Below, one piece after another: positions 17,212 to 25,510 of a stretch of DNA of 64,000 nt. Position 1 is the first letter of the stretch, and every line of letters begins with the position of its first letter. The notes beneath the pieces were generated by a model. It did not search any database. It was not told the origin of the DNA and saw only the letters and a list, made by a program, of their open reading frames with translations. The stretch spans positions 62,001-126,000 of the forward strand of contig CAMYOG010000041.1 of assembly GCA_947259925.1 (NCBI GenBank). The letters are read 5' to 3'. Source of the DNA: Thermoanaerobaculia bacterium. GTDB lineage: Bacteria; Acidobacteriota; Thermoanaerobaculia; Multivoradales; JAHEKO01. The translations under genes and the position numbers were made by a program.

Positions 17212-18249
17212 ATGACCGATTTCGACTTCTTCGCCGGGCAGAGCGAGTGCGAGCTCGACATCACCGGCGTCGAGAACGCGATTCTCGACTTCCTGGTGCG
17301 CGCCGAGGACTCCGACCTGGAGGCGCTCGCCCTCGACAAGGGCATCATGAAGCTGGTCGATACCGATGAGCAGGCGACGATCCTCGAGCACGTCGGCAAC
17401 CTCGAGCCGGAGATCGAAGCGGGCGGCTCGTGCGCCAACGTTCTGCGCGTGGCCGCGCGCTTCGGCTGCCGCTGTTCCTACAGCTCCGCCACCGGACTCG
17501 ACCTGAACGGCTCGCTCTTCGGCCAGGAGCTGGAGAAGGCCGGAGTGAAGAACCGGGTGGCGCACGCCGACGGGGTCACCGGAACCAGCGTCATCCTGGT
17601 GACCCCCGACGGCGAGCGGACCATGAACACCCATCTGGGCGTCTGCCGCGGCTATCTCCCCGAGCACCTGCCGCTCGACGACATCCGTCACTCCAGGATC
17701 TTCTTCACCACCGGCTACATGTGGGACACGCCGAACCAGATCGAAGCGATCGAGCTGGCGCTCGAGACGGCGCGGGAGACCGGCTGCAAGCTGGCGGTCG
17801 ACCTGGCCGACCCGTTCGCCGTCAACCGCTCGCGCAAGATCCTGCACCGCCACCTCGAGGAGGGTCTCGACGTGCTCTTCTCGAACGCCGAGGAGGCGCG
17901 GATCCTGACCGATCTCCGCGCCGACGAGGCGACGCGCGAGATGGCCAGGACGGTCGACGTCGCGGTGGTCACCGACGGCGCCAACGGTGCTTTCATCGGC
18001 CATCGCGACGAGCTGATCCACATCGAGGCCCACAACGTGACGGTGGTCGACACCACGGGGGCCGGCGACTGCTTCGCCGCCGGCTTCCTCGCCGGCCTGA
18101 TCCGACGCGAGCCGCTCGAGCTGTGCGGCGAGCTGGCGACGCTGCTCGCGTCCGACACCATCGGCCATCTCGGTGTCAAACTCTCCTACGACATCGAAGC
18201 GCGAGTGGAGAAGCTGCTGACGAGCCCGGAGGGCATGGACGCCCGATGA
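17212..18249 (+). CDS. PfkB-family carbohydrate kinase, probably adenosine kinase
   Basis: 345 residues. The N-terminal part has the GGSCANVLRVAARFG substrate-side motif and the C-terminal part DTTGAGDCFAAGF, the PfkB anion hole with catalytic Asp. The long N-terminus and the coupling to an AMP nucleosidase gene (ATGA overlap) favour adenosine as substrate: adenosine + ATP to AMP + ADP. Cytoplasmic. TAAGAT ten bases before the ATG may be a -10 box. Confidence 0.85.
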   Translation: MTDFDFFAGQSECELDITGVENAILDFLVRAEDSDLEALALDKGIMKLVDTDEQATILEHVGNLEPEIEAGGSCANVLRVAARFGCRCSYSSATGLDLNGSLFGQELEKAGVKNRVAHADGVTGTSVILVTPDGERTMNTHLGVCRGYLPEHLPLDDIRHSRIFFTTGYMWDTPNQIEAIELALETARETGCKLAVDLADPFAVNRSRKILHRHLEEGLDVLFSNAEEARILTDLRADEATREMARTVDVAVVTDGANGAFIGHRDELIHIEAHNVTVVDTTGAGDCFAAGFLAGLIRREPLELCGELATLLASDTIGHLGVKLSYDIEARVEKLLTSPEGMDAR

Positions 18250-19019
18250 AGACCAAGAAGGACCTGGTCGAGAACTGGCTGCCGCGCTACACCGGCACGG
18301 CGGCCGAGGAGTTCGGTCGTCACATCCTTCTGACCAACTTCAACAACTACGTCGAGATGTTCGCGGGTTTCCAGGGCGTCGAGGTCGAGGGGCGCGACCG
18401 GCCGATGCCCAACGCCACGTCGGAGGACATCACCATCATCAACTTCGGCATGGGCAGCGCCAATGCCGCCACGGTGATGGACCTGCTCTCGGCGATCTCG
18501 CCCCGCGCGGTCCTCTTTCTCGGCAAGTGCGGCGGTCTCAAGAAGAAGAACAAGATCGGCGACATGATCCTGCCGATCGCCGCCATCCGCGGCGAGGGAA
18601 CGTCGAACGACTACCTTCCGCCCGAAGTCCCGGCGCTGCCGTCGTTCAACCTCCAGCGCGCGGTCTCGCACACCGTGCGCGAGTACGAGCTCGACTACTG
18701 GACCGGCGCGGTCTACACCACCAACCGCCGAGTCTGGGAGCACGACTCGGACTTCAAGAGGACCCTGCGCACCACCCGCGCGACCGCGATCGACATGGAG
18801 ACCGCGACCATCTTCGTCGTCGGCTTCGTCAACCAGATCCCGCGCGGCGCGCTCCTCCTGGTCTCCGACCAGCCGATGATCCCCGATGGCGTCAAGACCG
18901 AGGAGAGTGACGAGGAGGTCACCCGGGGCTTCGCCGAGACCCATCTCCGAATCGGCATCGACTCGCTGCGCGAGATCCGCGACGGCGGGCACTCGGTCAA
19001 GCATCTGCGGTTCGAGTAG
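18246..19019 (+). CDS. AMP nucleosidase-like nucleoside phosphorylase-fold enzyme
   Basis: 257 residues, the usual length of the short AMP nucleosidase group. Motifs typical of the PNP/UDP fold are visible: FLGKCGGLKKKNKIGD (phosphate/ribose loop), AIDMETATIF (catalytic Met-Glu) and LLVSDQPM (Ser-Asp near the base). Reaction expected: AMP + water to adenine + ribose 5-phosphate. It overlaps the adenosine kinase gene by four bases, so the pair would turn adenosine into adenine plus ribose 5-phosphate. Confidence 0.82.
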   Translation: MKTKKDLVENWLPRYTGTAAEEFGRHILLTNFNNYVEMFAGFQGVEVEGRDRPMPNATSEDITIINFGMGSANAATVMDLLSAISPRAVLFLGKCGGLKKKNKIGDMILPIAAIRGEGTSNDYLPPEVPALPSFNLQRAVSHTVREYELDYWTGAVYTTNRRVWEHDSDFKRTLRTTRATAIDMETATIFVVGFVNQIPRGALLLVSDQPMIPDGVKTEESDEEVTRGFAETHLRIGIDSLREIRDGGHSVKHLRFE

Positions 19020-19062
19020 GCGCGGCCCGTCCCACCCCGAAACGGGGCGCACCGGCCGCGCC
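19019..19062 (+). terminator. Two-tier hairpin after AMP nucleosidase
   Basis: An outer 9-bp stem (GGCGCGGCC/GGCCGCGCC) encloses an inner CCCCG-AAA-CGGGG stem-loop. It begins at the stop codon. There is no T-run, but position and stability suggest a transcription end for the purine pair. Confidence 0.45.
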
Positions 19063-19094
19063 GGCCATGTAGCTTCGGCTCGGAGCCCCGAGCG

Positions 19095-19529
19095 ATGGAG
19101 CGCATCAACCGGCGCAAGCTGTTTCAGGGCGGCTTGATGGCGGGCCTGGTCCTGACCGTCGCCGAGGCAGTGGTCGAGGGCCTGCTCTTCAGCCTTCTCG
19201 GAATCGGGCACGAGGGGCGGCGGCTGGCGTCGCTCGGCTGGTCGCGCGCCGACTGGGGAGTCTGGAATCACCTGATCAACCTTGCCCTCCCGTTCCTGAC
19301 CGGCATCCTGCTCGTCGCCCTCTACGCCGCGATCCGTCCGAGATTCGGCCCGGGCGTGAAGACGGCGCTGATCGCCGCCGGGTTCTTGCTCGGCTACTGG
19401 ACACTGGTGCTGATCTACCTGACCAACGCCGGCATATGGAGCCCGTCGGTCGGTGCTGCGAGCTTCGTGGATAACCTGGTAGTGCTGCCGGCGGCCGCTC
19501 TGGCCGGTGCCAAGATTTACCGCGAGTGA
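19095..19529 (+). CDS. Small integral membrane protein, unknown function
   Basis: 144 residues with four hydrophobic helices (near 14-36, 55-77, 88-108 and 118-140). The N-terminus MERINRRKLFQGG is positively charged, consistent with a cytoplasmic start. No clear Shine-Dalgarno precedes the ATG; an internal ATG at codon 15 is an alternative. No family recognised. Confidence 0.6.
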   Translation: MERINRRKLFQGGLMAGLVLTVAEAVVEGLLFSLLGIGHEGRRLASLGWSRADWGVWNHLINLALPFLTGILLVALYAAIRPRFGPGVKTALIAAGFLLGYWTLVLIYLTNAGIWSPSVGAASFVDNLVVLPAAALAGAKIYRE

Positions 19530-19658
19530 GCCGGGCGGATGGACCGCTTGGCGACCCCGTGCTCCAAACCGCCTTTCCGGGCGGTGCGCCGGTTGTGATC
19601 GAGCTGTAGGTTCGAGACCGGACGGCCCTGCCCTCGGTTCGGTACGAAGGGAGGCAGC

Positions 19659-21275
19659 ACGCGTCGCACCATTCCGCGTTCACTGGCCGCACTCGGCCTC
19701 GCGTTGGCCGTAACCGGTGCCGCTTACGCGGCGCGGATCGATCTCGGCCCCGATGCTTGGCCGGTGGGCGACCTCGAGCACTATAGCCAGCTCCAGCGGA
19801 CCTGGGGCAACGACAAGCCACAGACGGTGACCAGGCACGGCCTGGTGATCGGCACCACCGGCGCGCTCGCGGTCCGGTCGGGGGTGGAGGCGCTGCGCCA
19901 GGGCGGCACGGCCCTCGACGTCGCAATCACCACCTCGCTCGCGCAGATCACGCTCAACGCCGGAGCGACGGTCACCTTCGCCGGCAAAGCGGCGATCGTC
20001 TACTACGAGGCGGCGACCGGGGAGCTGTACTACATCAACGGAGCCTGGAACGTTCCGCGCGGACAGACGTCCGGCGCCGACATCCCGCCCTGCGGCACGC
20101 CGAGCGGTCGGCAGGTGCTCGTGCACGGCCTGATGGCGGCGTTCGAGGAGGCCCACGATCGCTTCGGTGAGCTGCCTTTCCGAGCCCTCTTCGGTCCTTC
20201 GATCTACTTCGCCCGCGAGGGGTTCGAGGTCAACCGCGCTCTGGCGGGCTGGATCGACGTCCGGGCCGAGGTGCTCACCCGCCACGCGGGTGGACGCCAG
20301 ATTTTCCGCAAGCCCGACGGCACCCTCTATCGGCAAGGCGACTGGTTCACCCAAGGGAAGCTCGCCCGGACGCTCAAGCGCATTTCCCGCAAGGGCTCGC
20401 GCTACATGTACCAGGGTCGGTGGGCCCGGAAGCTCGTCGACGCGGTTCGGGCTCAGGGAGGTCGGATGACCCTGGCCGATCTGCGCGCCTACGAGCCGCT
20501 CTGGACGGCGCCGGAGAGCTTCGCCTGGAACGGCCTGCGCTTTCACGCACCGCACTATCCGGGCTTGGGCGGAGACAACCTGCGAGCGGCGTTGACCGGC
20601 CTGGGCGCCTCCGAGCTGACCTCGGCCGGGCACTACACGCAGTCGGTCGATGCGCTGTCGGCGCTCCTCGATGGCGTTGGGCGGCGGCACGGACTACCGC
20701 TCGGCGCTGGAAGTCACTCCGACGGCGTGGTCGTGATCGACTCCGCCGGCAACGTCGCCGCCGTGCTGCACACGGTCAACACGCTGATCTGGGGAGCGAC
20801 CGGGATCTTCATCGACGGCATCTCGATCGCCGACCCGGGCTGCTGGGCTCAGGGACTCGTGGACATCGCGGGTCCCGGTGGCCGGCTGCCGAGCCACGAG
20901 CTGCCGCTGATCGTGACGCGCAACGGCGTGCCGGTCGCCGCCGCGAGCTCGGTGGGCAGCGGTCTTTTCGAGGCCACCTTCTTCACCCTCGCGAACGTCC
21001 TCGCGTACGGCATGGAGCCGGGCGAGGCGATCCGCACGCCGACCTTCCACCTGTCGTCCCCGACCCCTGGCGGCACCGTGGTCCACCGCGTGGTCGAGGG
21101 CGAATTCCCGAGAGATCTCCTGGCTGCGGTGCGCGTGCGTGCGTACCTGATCGACGAGCTGCCGCGGCGCGACGTGCCACTCGGTTGGTGCGTAATCGCC
21201 ACCTTCGACCCGGCCTCGGGCCGCCGGGTGGGCGCGACCTCGATCGATTGGAACGGTCTGTCGCTGGGTGAGTAG
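19659..21275 (+). CDS. Secreted gamma-glutamyltranspeptidase-like protein, apparent ACG start
   Basis: About 538 residues. The fold follows GGT: large-subunit 'GTTGALAVRSGVEALRQGGTALD', then GRMTLADLRAYEP, then the small subunit 'GVVVIDSAGNVAAVLHTVNT' and GGRLPSHELPLIV. The autocleavage/nucleophile Thr (TTH in classical GGT) is replaced by GSHSD, so activity is uncertain, though a Ser is present. The first ordinary start, TTG at 19704, would cut a perfect signal peptide in half. The peptide RRTIPRSLAALGLALAVTGA lies immediately after an ACG at 19659, which follows AAGGGAGG (19647-19654) by four bases, so initiation at ACG is proposed. Confidence 0.75.
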   Translation, partial: TRRTIPRSLAALGLALAVTGAAYAARIDLGPDAWPVGDLEHYSQLQRTWGNDKPQTVTRHGLVIGTTGALAVRSGVEALRQGGTALDVAITTSLAQITLNAGATVTFAGKAAIVYYEAATGELYYINGAWNVPRGQTSGADIPPCGTPSGRQVLVHGLMAAFEEAHDRFGELPFRALFGPSIYFAREGFEVNRALAGWIDVRAEVLTRHAGGRQIFRKPDGTLYRQGDWFTQGKLARTLKRISRKGSRYMYQGRWARKLVDAVRAQGGRMTLADLRAYEPLWTAPESFAWNGLRFHAPHYPGLGGDNLRAALTGLGASELTSAGHYTQSVDALSALLDGVGRRHGLPLGAGSHSDGVVVIDSAGNVAAVLHTVNTLIWGATGIFIDGISIADPGCWAQGLVDIAGPGGRLPSHELPLIVTRNGVPVAAASSVGSGLFEATFFTLANVLAYGMEPGEAIRTPTFHLSSPTPGGTVVHRVVEGEFPRDLLAAVRVRAYLIDELPRRDVPLGWCVIATFDPASGRRVGATSIDWNGLSLGE

Positions 21276-21295
21276 GCGGGGCACGCACCGGCAAC

Positions 21296-21335
21296 TTGCT
21301 ACCAGGATCCTACTCTGGTAGGATTCCGGTAGCAA
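21296..21335 (+). promoter_or_regulatory. Promoter inside a nested palindromic operator of the CopG/MazF module
   Basis: Two 18-base arms (left TTGCTACCAGGATCCTAC) pair at 16 of 18 positions around a TCTG centre. The same stretch contains a -35 TTGCTA (21296-21301) and -10 TAGGAT (21319-21324) at exactly 17 bases. This is the expected layout for autorepression by a ribbon-helix-helix antitoxin. Confidence 0.7.
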
Positions 21336-21350
21336 CCGAGGGGACTCCGG

Positions 21351-21608
21351 ATGAGTGCTTCGACCAAGATCTCGATCAGCCTGCCTGCAGAGACCCTCGA
21401 GCTTGTAGAGCGCGAAAGGCGGGCAACGGGTGAGAGCCGGAGCGAGCTCTTCCGGCGAGCCGTCGAGAATCTCTTCGAGAGCGCGCGCCGGGAGGCCGCG
21501 ATCCGTCAGTATGTCCAGGGCTACGTGGCCGAGCCGGAGACCGAGTACGAAGTCTCTGCGGCCGAGCAACTCGCGGGCTCCGCCTTCGATGGCGAGGAGT
21601 GGGAGTGA
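21351..21608 (+). CDS. CopG/RHH-family antitoxin
   Basis: 85 residues. The N-terminal 'TKISISLPAETLELVERER' strand and helix and the following 'GESRSELFRRAVENLF' helix form a ribbon-helix-helix DNA-binding domain; the acidic C-terminus (EPETEYEVSAAEQ to DGEEWE) would bind the toxin. GAGGGG precedes the ATG. The stop overlaps the toxin start. It should repress its own promoter through the palindrome just upstream. Confidence 0.85.
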   Translation: MSASTKISISLPAETLELVERERRATGESRSELFRRAVENLFESARREAAIRQYVQGYVAEPETEYEVSAAEQLAGSAFDGEEWE

Positions 21609-21922
21609 GGCGGGGCGAGCTATGGTGGGCTCGAATTGCACCACCCGTCGGAAGGCGGCCAGTCCTCCTTCTTTCTCGGGACGAGGCATACTTCGTCCGC
21701 AGCCTGGTCACGATCGCCCCGGTGTCGACCACGGTCCGGCGGATTCCGGCAGAGGTGCCGCTCGGGTCCGCGGACGGACTACCCAAACCGTGCGCGGTCA
21801 ACCTCGACTCGATCACGACCATCCCCAAGGCCCATCTGGAGCGTCGCATCGCGGCGCTGTCGCCGGAGAAGCTCGGGGCAGCGGAGAGGGCGCTGCGCTT
21901 CGCGCTCGGCCTGAACGGCTGA
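21605..21922 (+). CDS. MazF/PemK-family endoribonuclease toxin
   Basis: 105 residues from GTG at 21605, overlapping the antitoxin stop in a GTGA arrangement; a GTG two codons upstream is possible too. The start RRGELWWA, then 'GRRPVLLLSRD' and 'VTIAPVSTTVR' strands, and 'AVNLDSITTIPK', follow the MazF fold, an mRNA-cleaving toxin. The conserved basic and Thr/Ser positions of the active site appear intact. Confidence 0.87.
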   Translation: MRRGELWWARIAPPVGRRPVLLLSRDEAYFVRSLVTIAPVSTTVRRIPAEVPLGSADGLPKPCAVNLDSITTIPKAHLERRIAALSPEKLGAAERALRFALGLNG

Positions 21923-21929
21923 CCCGGAG

Positions 21930-22820
21930 CTAGTCCGAGGGATAGTGGAACGTCTCCCCGGGTGCGTGGGGGATCCAGGCGGCCGGGAAGTTGGCCTCGA
22001 TGACGCTCACCAGGTTCTCGTAGCTCTGCCAGCGCGCAAAATGGTTGGCCGGCGCCGTCGGCAACGGCAGGTGTGCGACTACGGCCGCGCGCGGCCGGAT
22101 CAGGTCGCGCACCATCTCGACCCGCCAGTCGCTCGCCAGGAACCAGAACGGGAAGAGCCCGACGTCGATGTCGGCGAGCAGCCCCAGATAGGGCTCGAAG
22201 GTGTCCATCTTGGCCTCGGTATCGCCGAAGTGGAGAAAGCGCGAGCCGCCGAGGGTCACGACGACGCCGAGGTTCTCGACCGGGGGATCGAGGCGGCCGT
22301 GATGGAGGTTCAGGACCTCGATCTCGACGCCGTCGATCTCCAGGCGCTCGACCTCTCCCTCGGCCGGGAAGACCGCTCGAGTACGCCCGAGCAACGGGCT
22401 GTCGGGCGACAGTCTCTTCTTCAGTCGGTCGATCACCTGGGGTGTCGAGACGAAGACGGCGTCTGGGCTCGAGGAGAGGAACCGCGCCACCGAGTCGGGA
22501 TGGAAGTGATCGGGGTGGTAGTGGGAGGCGATGGCCACGTCGATCCCGGCCCACTCGCCGGCGCCCTGCTCGAGCCGGTCGCGCATCTCCGGTGGGCAGA
22601 CCGGGTAGCCGGTGACGTCCGGACCGAACAGGCCGTCCACGAGCACCCGCCGGCCGGCGCCTTCGATCAGGAAGCCCTCGTTGGCGATCCACCGGACTTC
22701 GAGCTCCGCGGCGGTCGCCGCCGGCCGCACCGCGACCTGAGACCTCGGGGCTTCCACCTGGCCGCAGCCGAAGGCCCAGATCAGGAGGGCGCCCAGAGCG
22801 ATGGCGGAGGTCCGGCTCAT
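21930..22820 (-). CDS. Lipoprotein with metallo-beta-lactamase-fold hydrolase domain
   Basis: 296 residues from the ATG at 22820; the longer frame adds 16 residues before a clean lipoprotein signal (LLIWAFGC lipobox). The domain has SHYHPDH (HxHxDH metal motif), 'FLHFGDTEAKMD' (metal-bridging Asp) and HLPLP near the end. It resembles the UlaG/RomA-like MBL group that includes L-ascorbate-6-P lactonase-like and phosphodiesterase-like enzymes. Substrate unknown. It is 13 bases downstream of a small membrane gene on the same strand. Confidence 0.8.
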   Translation of the reverse strand: MSRTSAIALGALLIWAFGCGQVEAPRSQVAVRPAATAAELEVRWIANEGFLIEGAGRRVLVDGLFGPDVTGYPVCPPEMRDRLEQGAGEWAGIDVAIASHYHPDHFHPDSVARFLSSSPDAVFVSTPQVIDRLKKRLSPDSPLLGRTRAVFPAEGEVERLEIDGVEIEVLNLHHGRLDPPVENLGVVVTLGGSRFLHFGDTEAKMDTFEPYLGLLADIDVGLFPFWFLASDWRVEMVRDLIRPRAAVVAHLPLPTAPANHFARWQSYENLVSVIEANFPAAWIPHAPGETFHYPSD

Positions 22821-22833
22821 GAAGCGTGCTCTG

Positions 22834-23292
22834 TCAGGCGGCGAGAGTATCTTCCTGGCCGCCGGCACGGCGGTTCCTCGGCACGCTCGCCAGCAGGAAG
22901 AGCGCGGCCGCCAGCAGGAAAGGCGACGAGACGACGCCCGGGGCCGGGCGGCCGAGCATCAAGGAAGCCGCGATGTGGCCGAGTCCGTTCACCGTCATGA
23001 TCACGCCGTAGAGGTAGGACAGCCAGCGCATCCAGCTCCGGTCCCTGCGAGTCAGGGGAGTCAGGGCGAAGAGGATCAGAACCCCCACGATCAGGCCGGT
23101 CAGCCAGACTTCGAAGGTGAAGGTCGGGAAGGGCAGCCATGGCACCTCTTGCCGCGTCGACTCGATCAACGGGTTGTAGAACGAGAGGAAGTCGGTAAGC
23201 GTCTCGTCGAGCACATGCGCGGCGAACGCCACGGTGAGCAGAAGCCAGGCCAGCCGCCAGCGGGCTTCGGAGTGCGGGGTCGAGTTGCTCAT
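22834..23292 (-). CDS. HXXEE-like small membrane protein
   Basis: 152 residues from the ATG at 23292, with GGAGGAGC upstream. About four to five hydrophobic helices. The motif AHVLDETLTDF in the first helix and NGLGHIAASLMLGRPAPG in a later one match the HXXEE-type membrane family pattern (His-x-x-acid-Glu and a His-containing helix). No function is known for the family. Likely cotranscribed with the MBL lipoprotein. Confidence 0.6.
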   Translation of the reverse strand: MSNSTPHSEARWRLAWLLLTVAFAAHVLDETLTDFLSFYNPLIESTRQEVPWLPFPTFTFEVWLTGLIVGVLILFALTPLTRRDRSWMRWLSYLYGVIMTVNGLGHIAASLMLGRPAPGVVSSPFLLAAALFLLASVPRNRRAGGQEDTLAA

Positions 23293-23460
23293 CTCGCTCC
23301 TCCAGCGAGGTCGATCCGGGCCGCTCGGTGACCATTCTGTCACTACCCGCCATCCAGGGGGCAGAGTGCCTGTTTCTTTGCGGGTTGATGGTTCCGCTGG
23401 CGATTCACGGCAGCTGATCTACAGCTCTTCAGACCGAGGCGCTGGCAAACGGAGACGAGC

Positions 23461-23850
23461 TCAGTCCAGCGGAACGAGCGCCTCGCGGATCCAGGGGACG
23501 AGGTGCTCGAAGTCGCACTGGCCGGTCTCGAGCAGGCCTGTGAGGAAGGCATGCGCGGCCTCGGCGTCGACCTCGAGCTGCCAACCGTTGAGGCGAAGGA
23601 AGACGTCCGTAGCGAAGAAGGCGACTCGCTTGTTCCCGTCGACGAACGGATGATTCATGATCAGCGACTCGAAGAACGCTGTTGCCGTCTCCGAGAGATC
23701 GCGGTAGTAACCGGAGCGGGGGCGATAGAGGGCGCTTTCGAGCAGGCCAAGATCGCGCACGCCCTCGGCGCCAGCAAAGACCTCCAGGGTTCGCGAGTGA
23801 AGCGCGAGGACCTCGTCCCGTGTCAGGAACGAGACGGTCTCATTCGGCAA
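23461..23850 (-). CDS. Doc/Fic-family toxin
   Basis: 129 residues, the size of phage P1 Doc. It carries the Fic active-site motif HPFVDGNKR with catalytic His and the GN phosphate-binding pair. The N-terminal 'FLTRDEVLALHSRTLE' and 'GLLESALYRP' segments match Doc. Doc phosphorylates EF-Tu and stops translation (family knowledge). It overlaps the antitoxin gene by 11 bases. Confidence 0.9.
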   Translation of the reverse strand: MPNETVSFLTRDEVLALHSRTLEVFAGAEGVRDLGLLESALYRPRSGYYRDLSETATAFFESLIMNHPFVDGNKRVAFFATDVFLRLNGWQLEVDAEAAHAFLTGLLETGQCDFEHLVPWIREALVPLD

Positions 23851-24052
23851 GGAGGCGACCCAGCTCCTGGTTGTCGGCGATCGAGTCCTCCAGATGACGG
23901 AGCACCACCGGGCGCACTCGGCGCCTGCGCACGTAGTCGCGAATCGCCTCGGTCAGGAGCCCGGAGATGCTCTGATGAAACTCGTCGGCCAGAGCCTTGA
24001 GGTCGTTCCAGGCTCGCTCGTCCACCTTGGAGCTGATCTTGATTGCCGCCAT
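23840..24052 (-). CDS. RHH-type antitoxin partner of Doc
   Basis: 70 residues. 'AIKISSKVDERAWNDLKALA' gives the beta strand and first helix of a ribbon-helix-helix fold; 'SISGLLTEAIRDYVRRRR' the second helix. The C-terminal 20 residues end in 'DNQELGRLLAE', likely the toxin-binding tail. It lies directly downstream of a perfect palindromic operator. Confidence 0.8.
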   Translation of the reverse strand: MAAIKISSKVDERAWNDLKALADEFHQSISGLLTEAIRDYVRRRRVRPVVLRHLEDSIADNQELGRLLAE

Positions 24053-24056
24053 GGCT

Positions 24057-24076
24057 TATCTTGACATGTCAAGATA
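24057..24076. promoter_or_regulatory. Perfect 20-bp palindromic operator of the Doc module
   Basis: TATCTTGACATGTCAAGATA is its own exact complement and ends four bases before the antitoxin ATG. It contains TTGACA on both strands. Binding by the RHH antitoxin would block transcription of the module. Confidence 0.65.
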
Positions 24077-24090
24077 TGTCAGGTCAATGC

Positions 24091-24288
24091 TCAGAGCTCC
24101 AGATCCGGACGGCCGCGGTCGGTCGACCGTCTCGGTTGGCGCGCCCGAGGAGGCAGAGCGTCGTGAAGCTCCTGGAGGGCATCGAGCCAGTCGGCCGGCG
24201 CGATCGCCCTGGCGCGCCGGAGGGCCGCGACGTCTTCTTCCGAAGTCGGGAGGTCGCGATCGAGATCCAGGAGATCAGCCTTGCTCAT
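24091..24288 (-). CDS. Short hypothetical protein, perhaps a gene remnant
   Basis: 65 residues, 'MSKADLLDLDRDLPTSEEDV' at the start, then AALRRARAIAP and an Arg/Pro-rich tail that looks out of frame. Its start overlaps the end of the degraded porin frame by 14 bases. The first 45 residues resemble a natural helical domain while the tail does not, so it may be a truncated or frameshifted gene. Confidence 0.3.
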   Translation of the reverse strand: MSKADLLDLDRDLPTSEEDVAALRRARAIAPADWLDALQELHDALPPRARQPRRSTDRGRPDLEL

Positions 24289-25191
24289 CCAGCTCCTCGA
24301 ATCGGTTCAGGAGTCCGTGCTTCTCGAAGTAGCCTCTCATTTCCGATCTGTCGTACTCGGTCAGCCTGCCCCAGTCCCACTCGCCCGCGGGTGCGTTGAT
24401 ATCCGTGAACGTGGCGACGACGTACAGCTCCGATTCCGCGCTCGGCCACCACTTGAGAGAAAGGCCGGGACCGGGCGGCCCGAACGGGATGAGGGCAGCC
24501 GGAGAGCTGAGCTGGGAGTTGCTGAACGACGTCCTGAAGTCTCCGAACCGGAAAAAGTCGAGCACGCCGCCCGCGCCCTGTTGACCCAGCCTGAGAACCA
24601 CTGCTCCCAGAAGAACACGGCCACATACGGGTCCCATTCGAACCAGGCGGTGTCGGTGGCCCAGAGTGAGCCGGTCTGAAGACGGAATAGGCCTGGCACC
24701 GCGTTGTCGCCCAAGGTATGGCGCCCGTCGATGCCCAAGACGATGCTGCCCTGGAAGTCCGTGCCTCGTCGGGCAGCTTCCCACTTCGCCTCGAAGAGAA
24801 CCCATCCAGCCGCGGCCGTATCCTCTTCCGTCAAGGTCTCGGAAGCGACCTGGTAGATCGCCTGATAGCTGAATCCCAGCATCAGACCGTGCTTCTGGTA
24901 GAGCCGCTTCTTGAAGTCGGCCCAGCGCTGGGGCTTGAGCTGCGGCACCACCGAATCCAGCTTGGGGAGGCTGTTGTTGAGATCCGATTCGATGTCCTTG
25001 GGGTTGCCGATCTCCCTCTGTTGGCCAGGGTCGACCTGCTCATCCGGGCTGGGGGACGCCTCCTCCTCCGCGGGTCGCGGTGTGTCGCCATCCTGTGCCA
25101 GGAGCACGCCATGACCGAGCAAAAGAACCAACGCCCCGATCGCGGCAACAAGCCGGTGTCTTGGTTGGACTGCTAGTGGGCACTTGGCCAC
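24275..25191 (-). pseudogene. Frameshifted and truncated carbohydrate porin (OprB-like)
   Basis: The first frame (from 25191) has a signal peptide, a Pro/Glu-rich spacer and 'PQRWADFKKRLYQKHGLMLGF', then barrel strands up to FFWEQWF near 24600. The homologous sequence then continues in another frame ('VLDFFRFGDFRTSFSNSQ', 'LSLKWWPSAESELYVVATF') until about 24345, where the barrel stops and an unrelated tail follows. A full OprB-type porin would need more strands. So there is a frameshift or small deletion near 24585-24600 and a 3' truncation. Confidence 0.65.
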
Positions 25192-25510
25192 GGCTCAACC
25201 TTGACGCATGCTCGCCCTCATCCAGAAGTCCGGCGCGAACGCCAAGCGTCTCAGGGCCCCGGCGGGAAACCGCGGAACATCCGGGTGATACCTTGTCGTC
25301 CTTGGAGCCCTGGAGAGCGTACCAGCTGGGCCCTGGAACCCGAGCTATCCGTGATCTGCTTGAGCAAGATCGGGACTAGAGAGCTGTTCCTCTCGCGGAT
25401 TCGCTGCCGAGACCTCCGAATGAATCCGAGAGCGAAGGCTGGTTGGCCACGCGGGACCTAGAACCGATAGCGGTTCAAGAGCACTGAATCCTGAACCACC
25501 TGGCGCCTTC
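25192..25510. other. Intergenic stretch without recognisable gene
   Basis: About 320 bases between a decayed porin and an outer-membrane protein fragment. Short frames exist but none shows family features. A weak hairpin (TGGCGCCTT/AAGGTGCCA, 25501-25528) lies at its end. Confidence 0.5.

Noticed and set aside
25192-25461. Short plus-strand frames in the porin/barrel gap
   Set aside because: No start with ribosome site, no family features and mixed composition.
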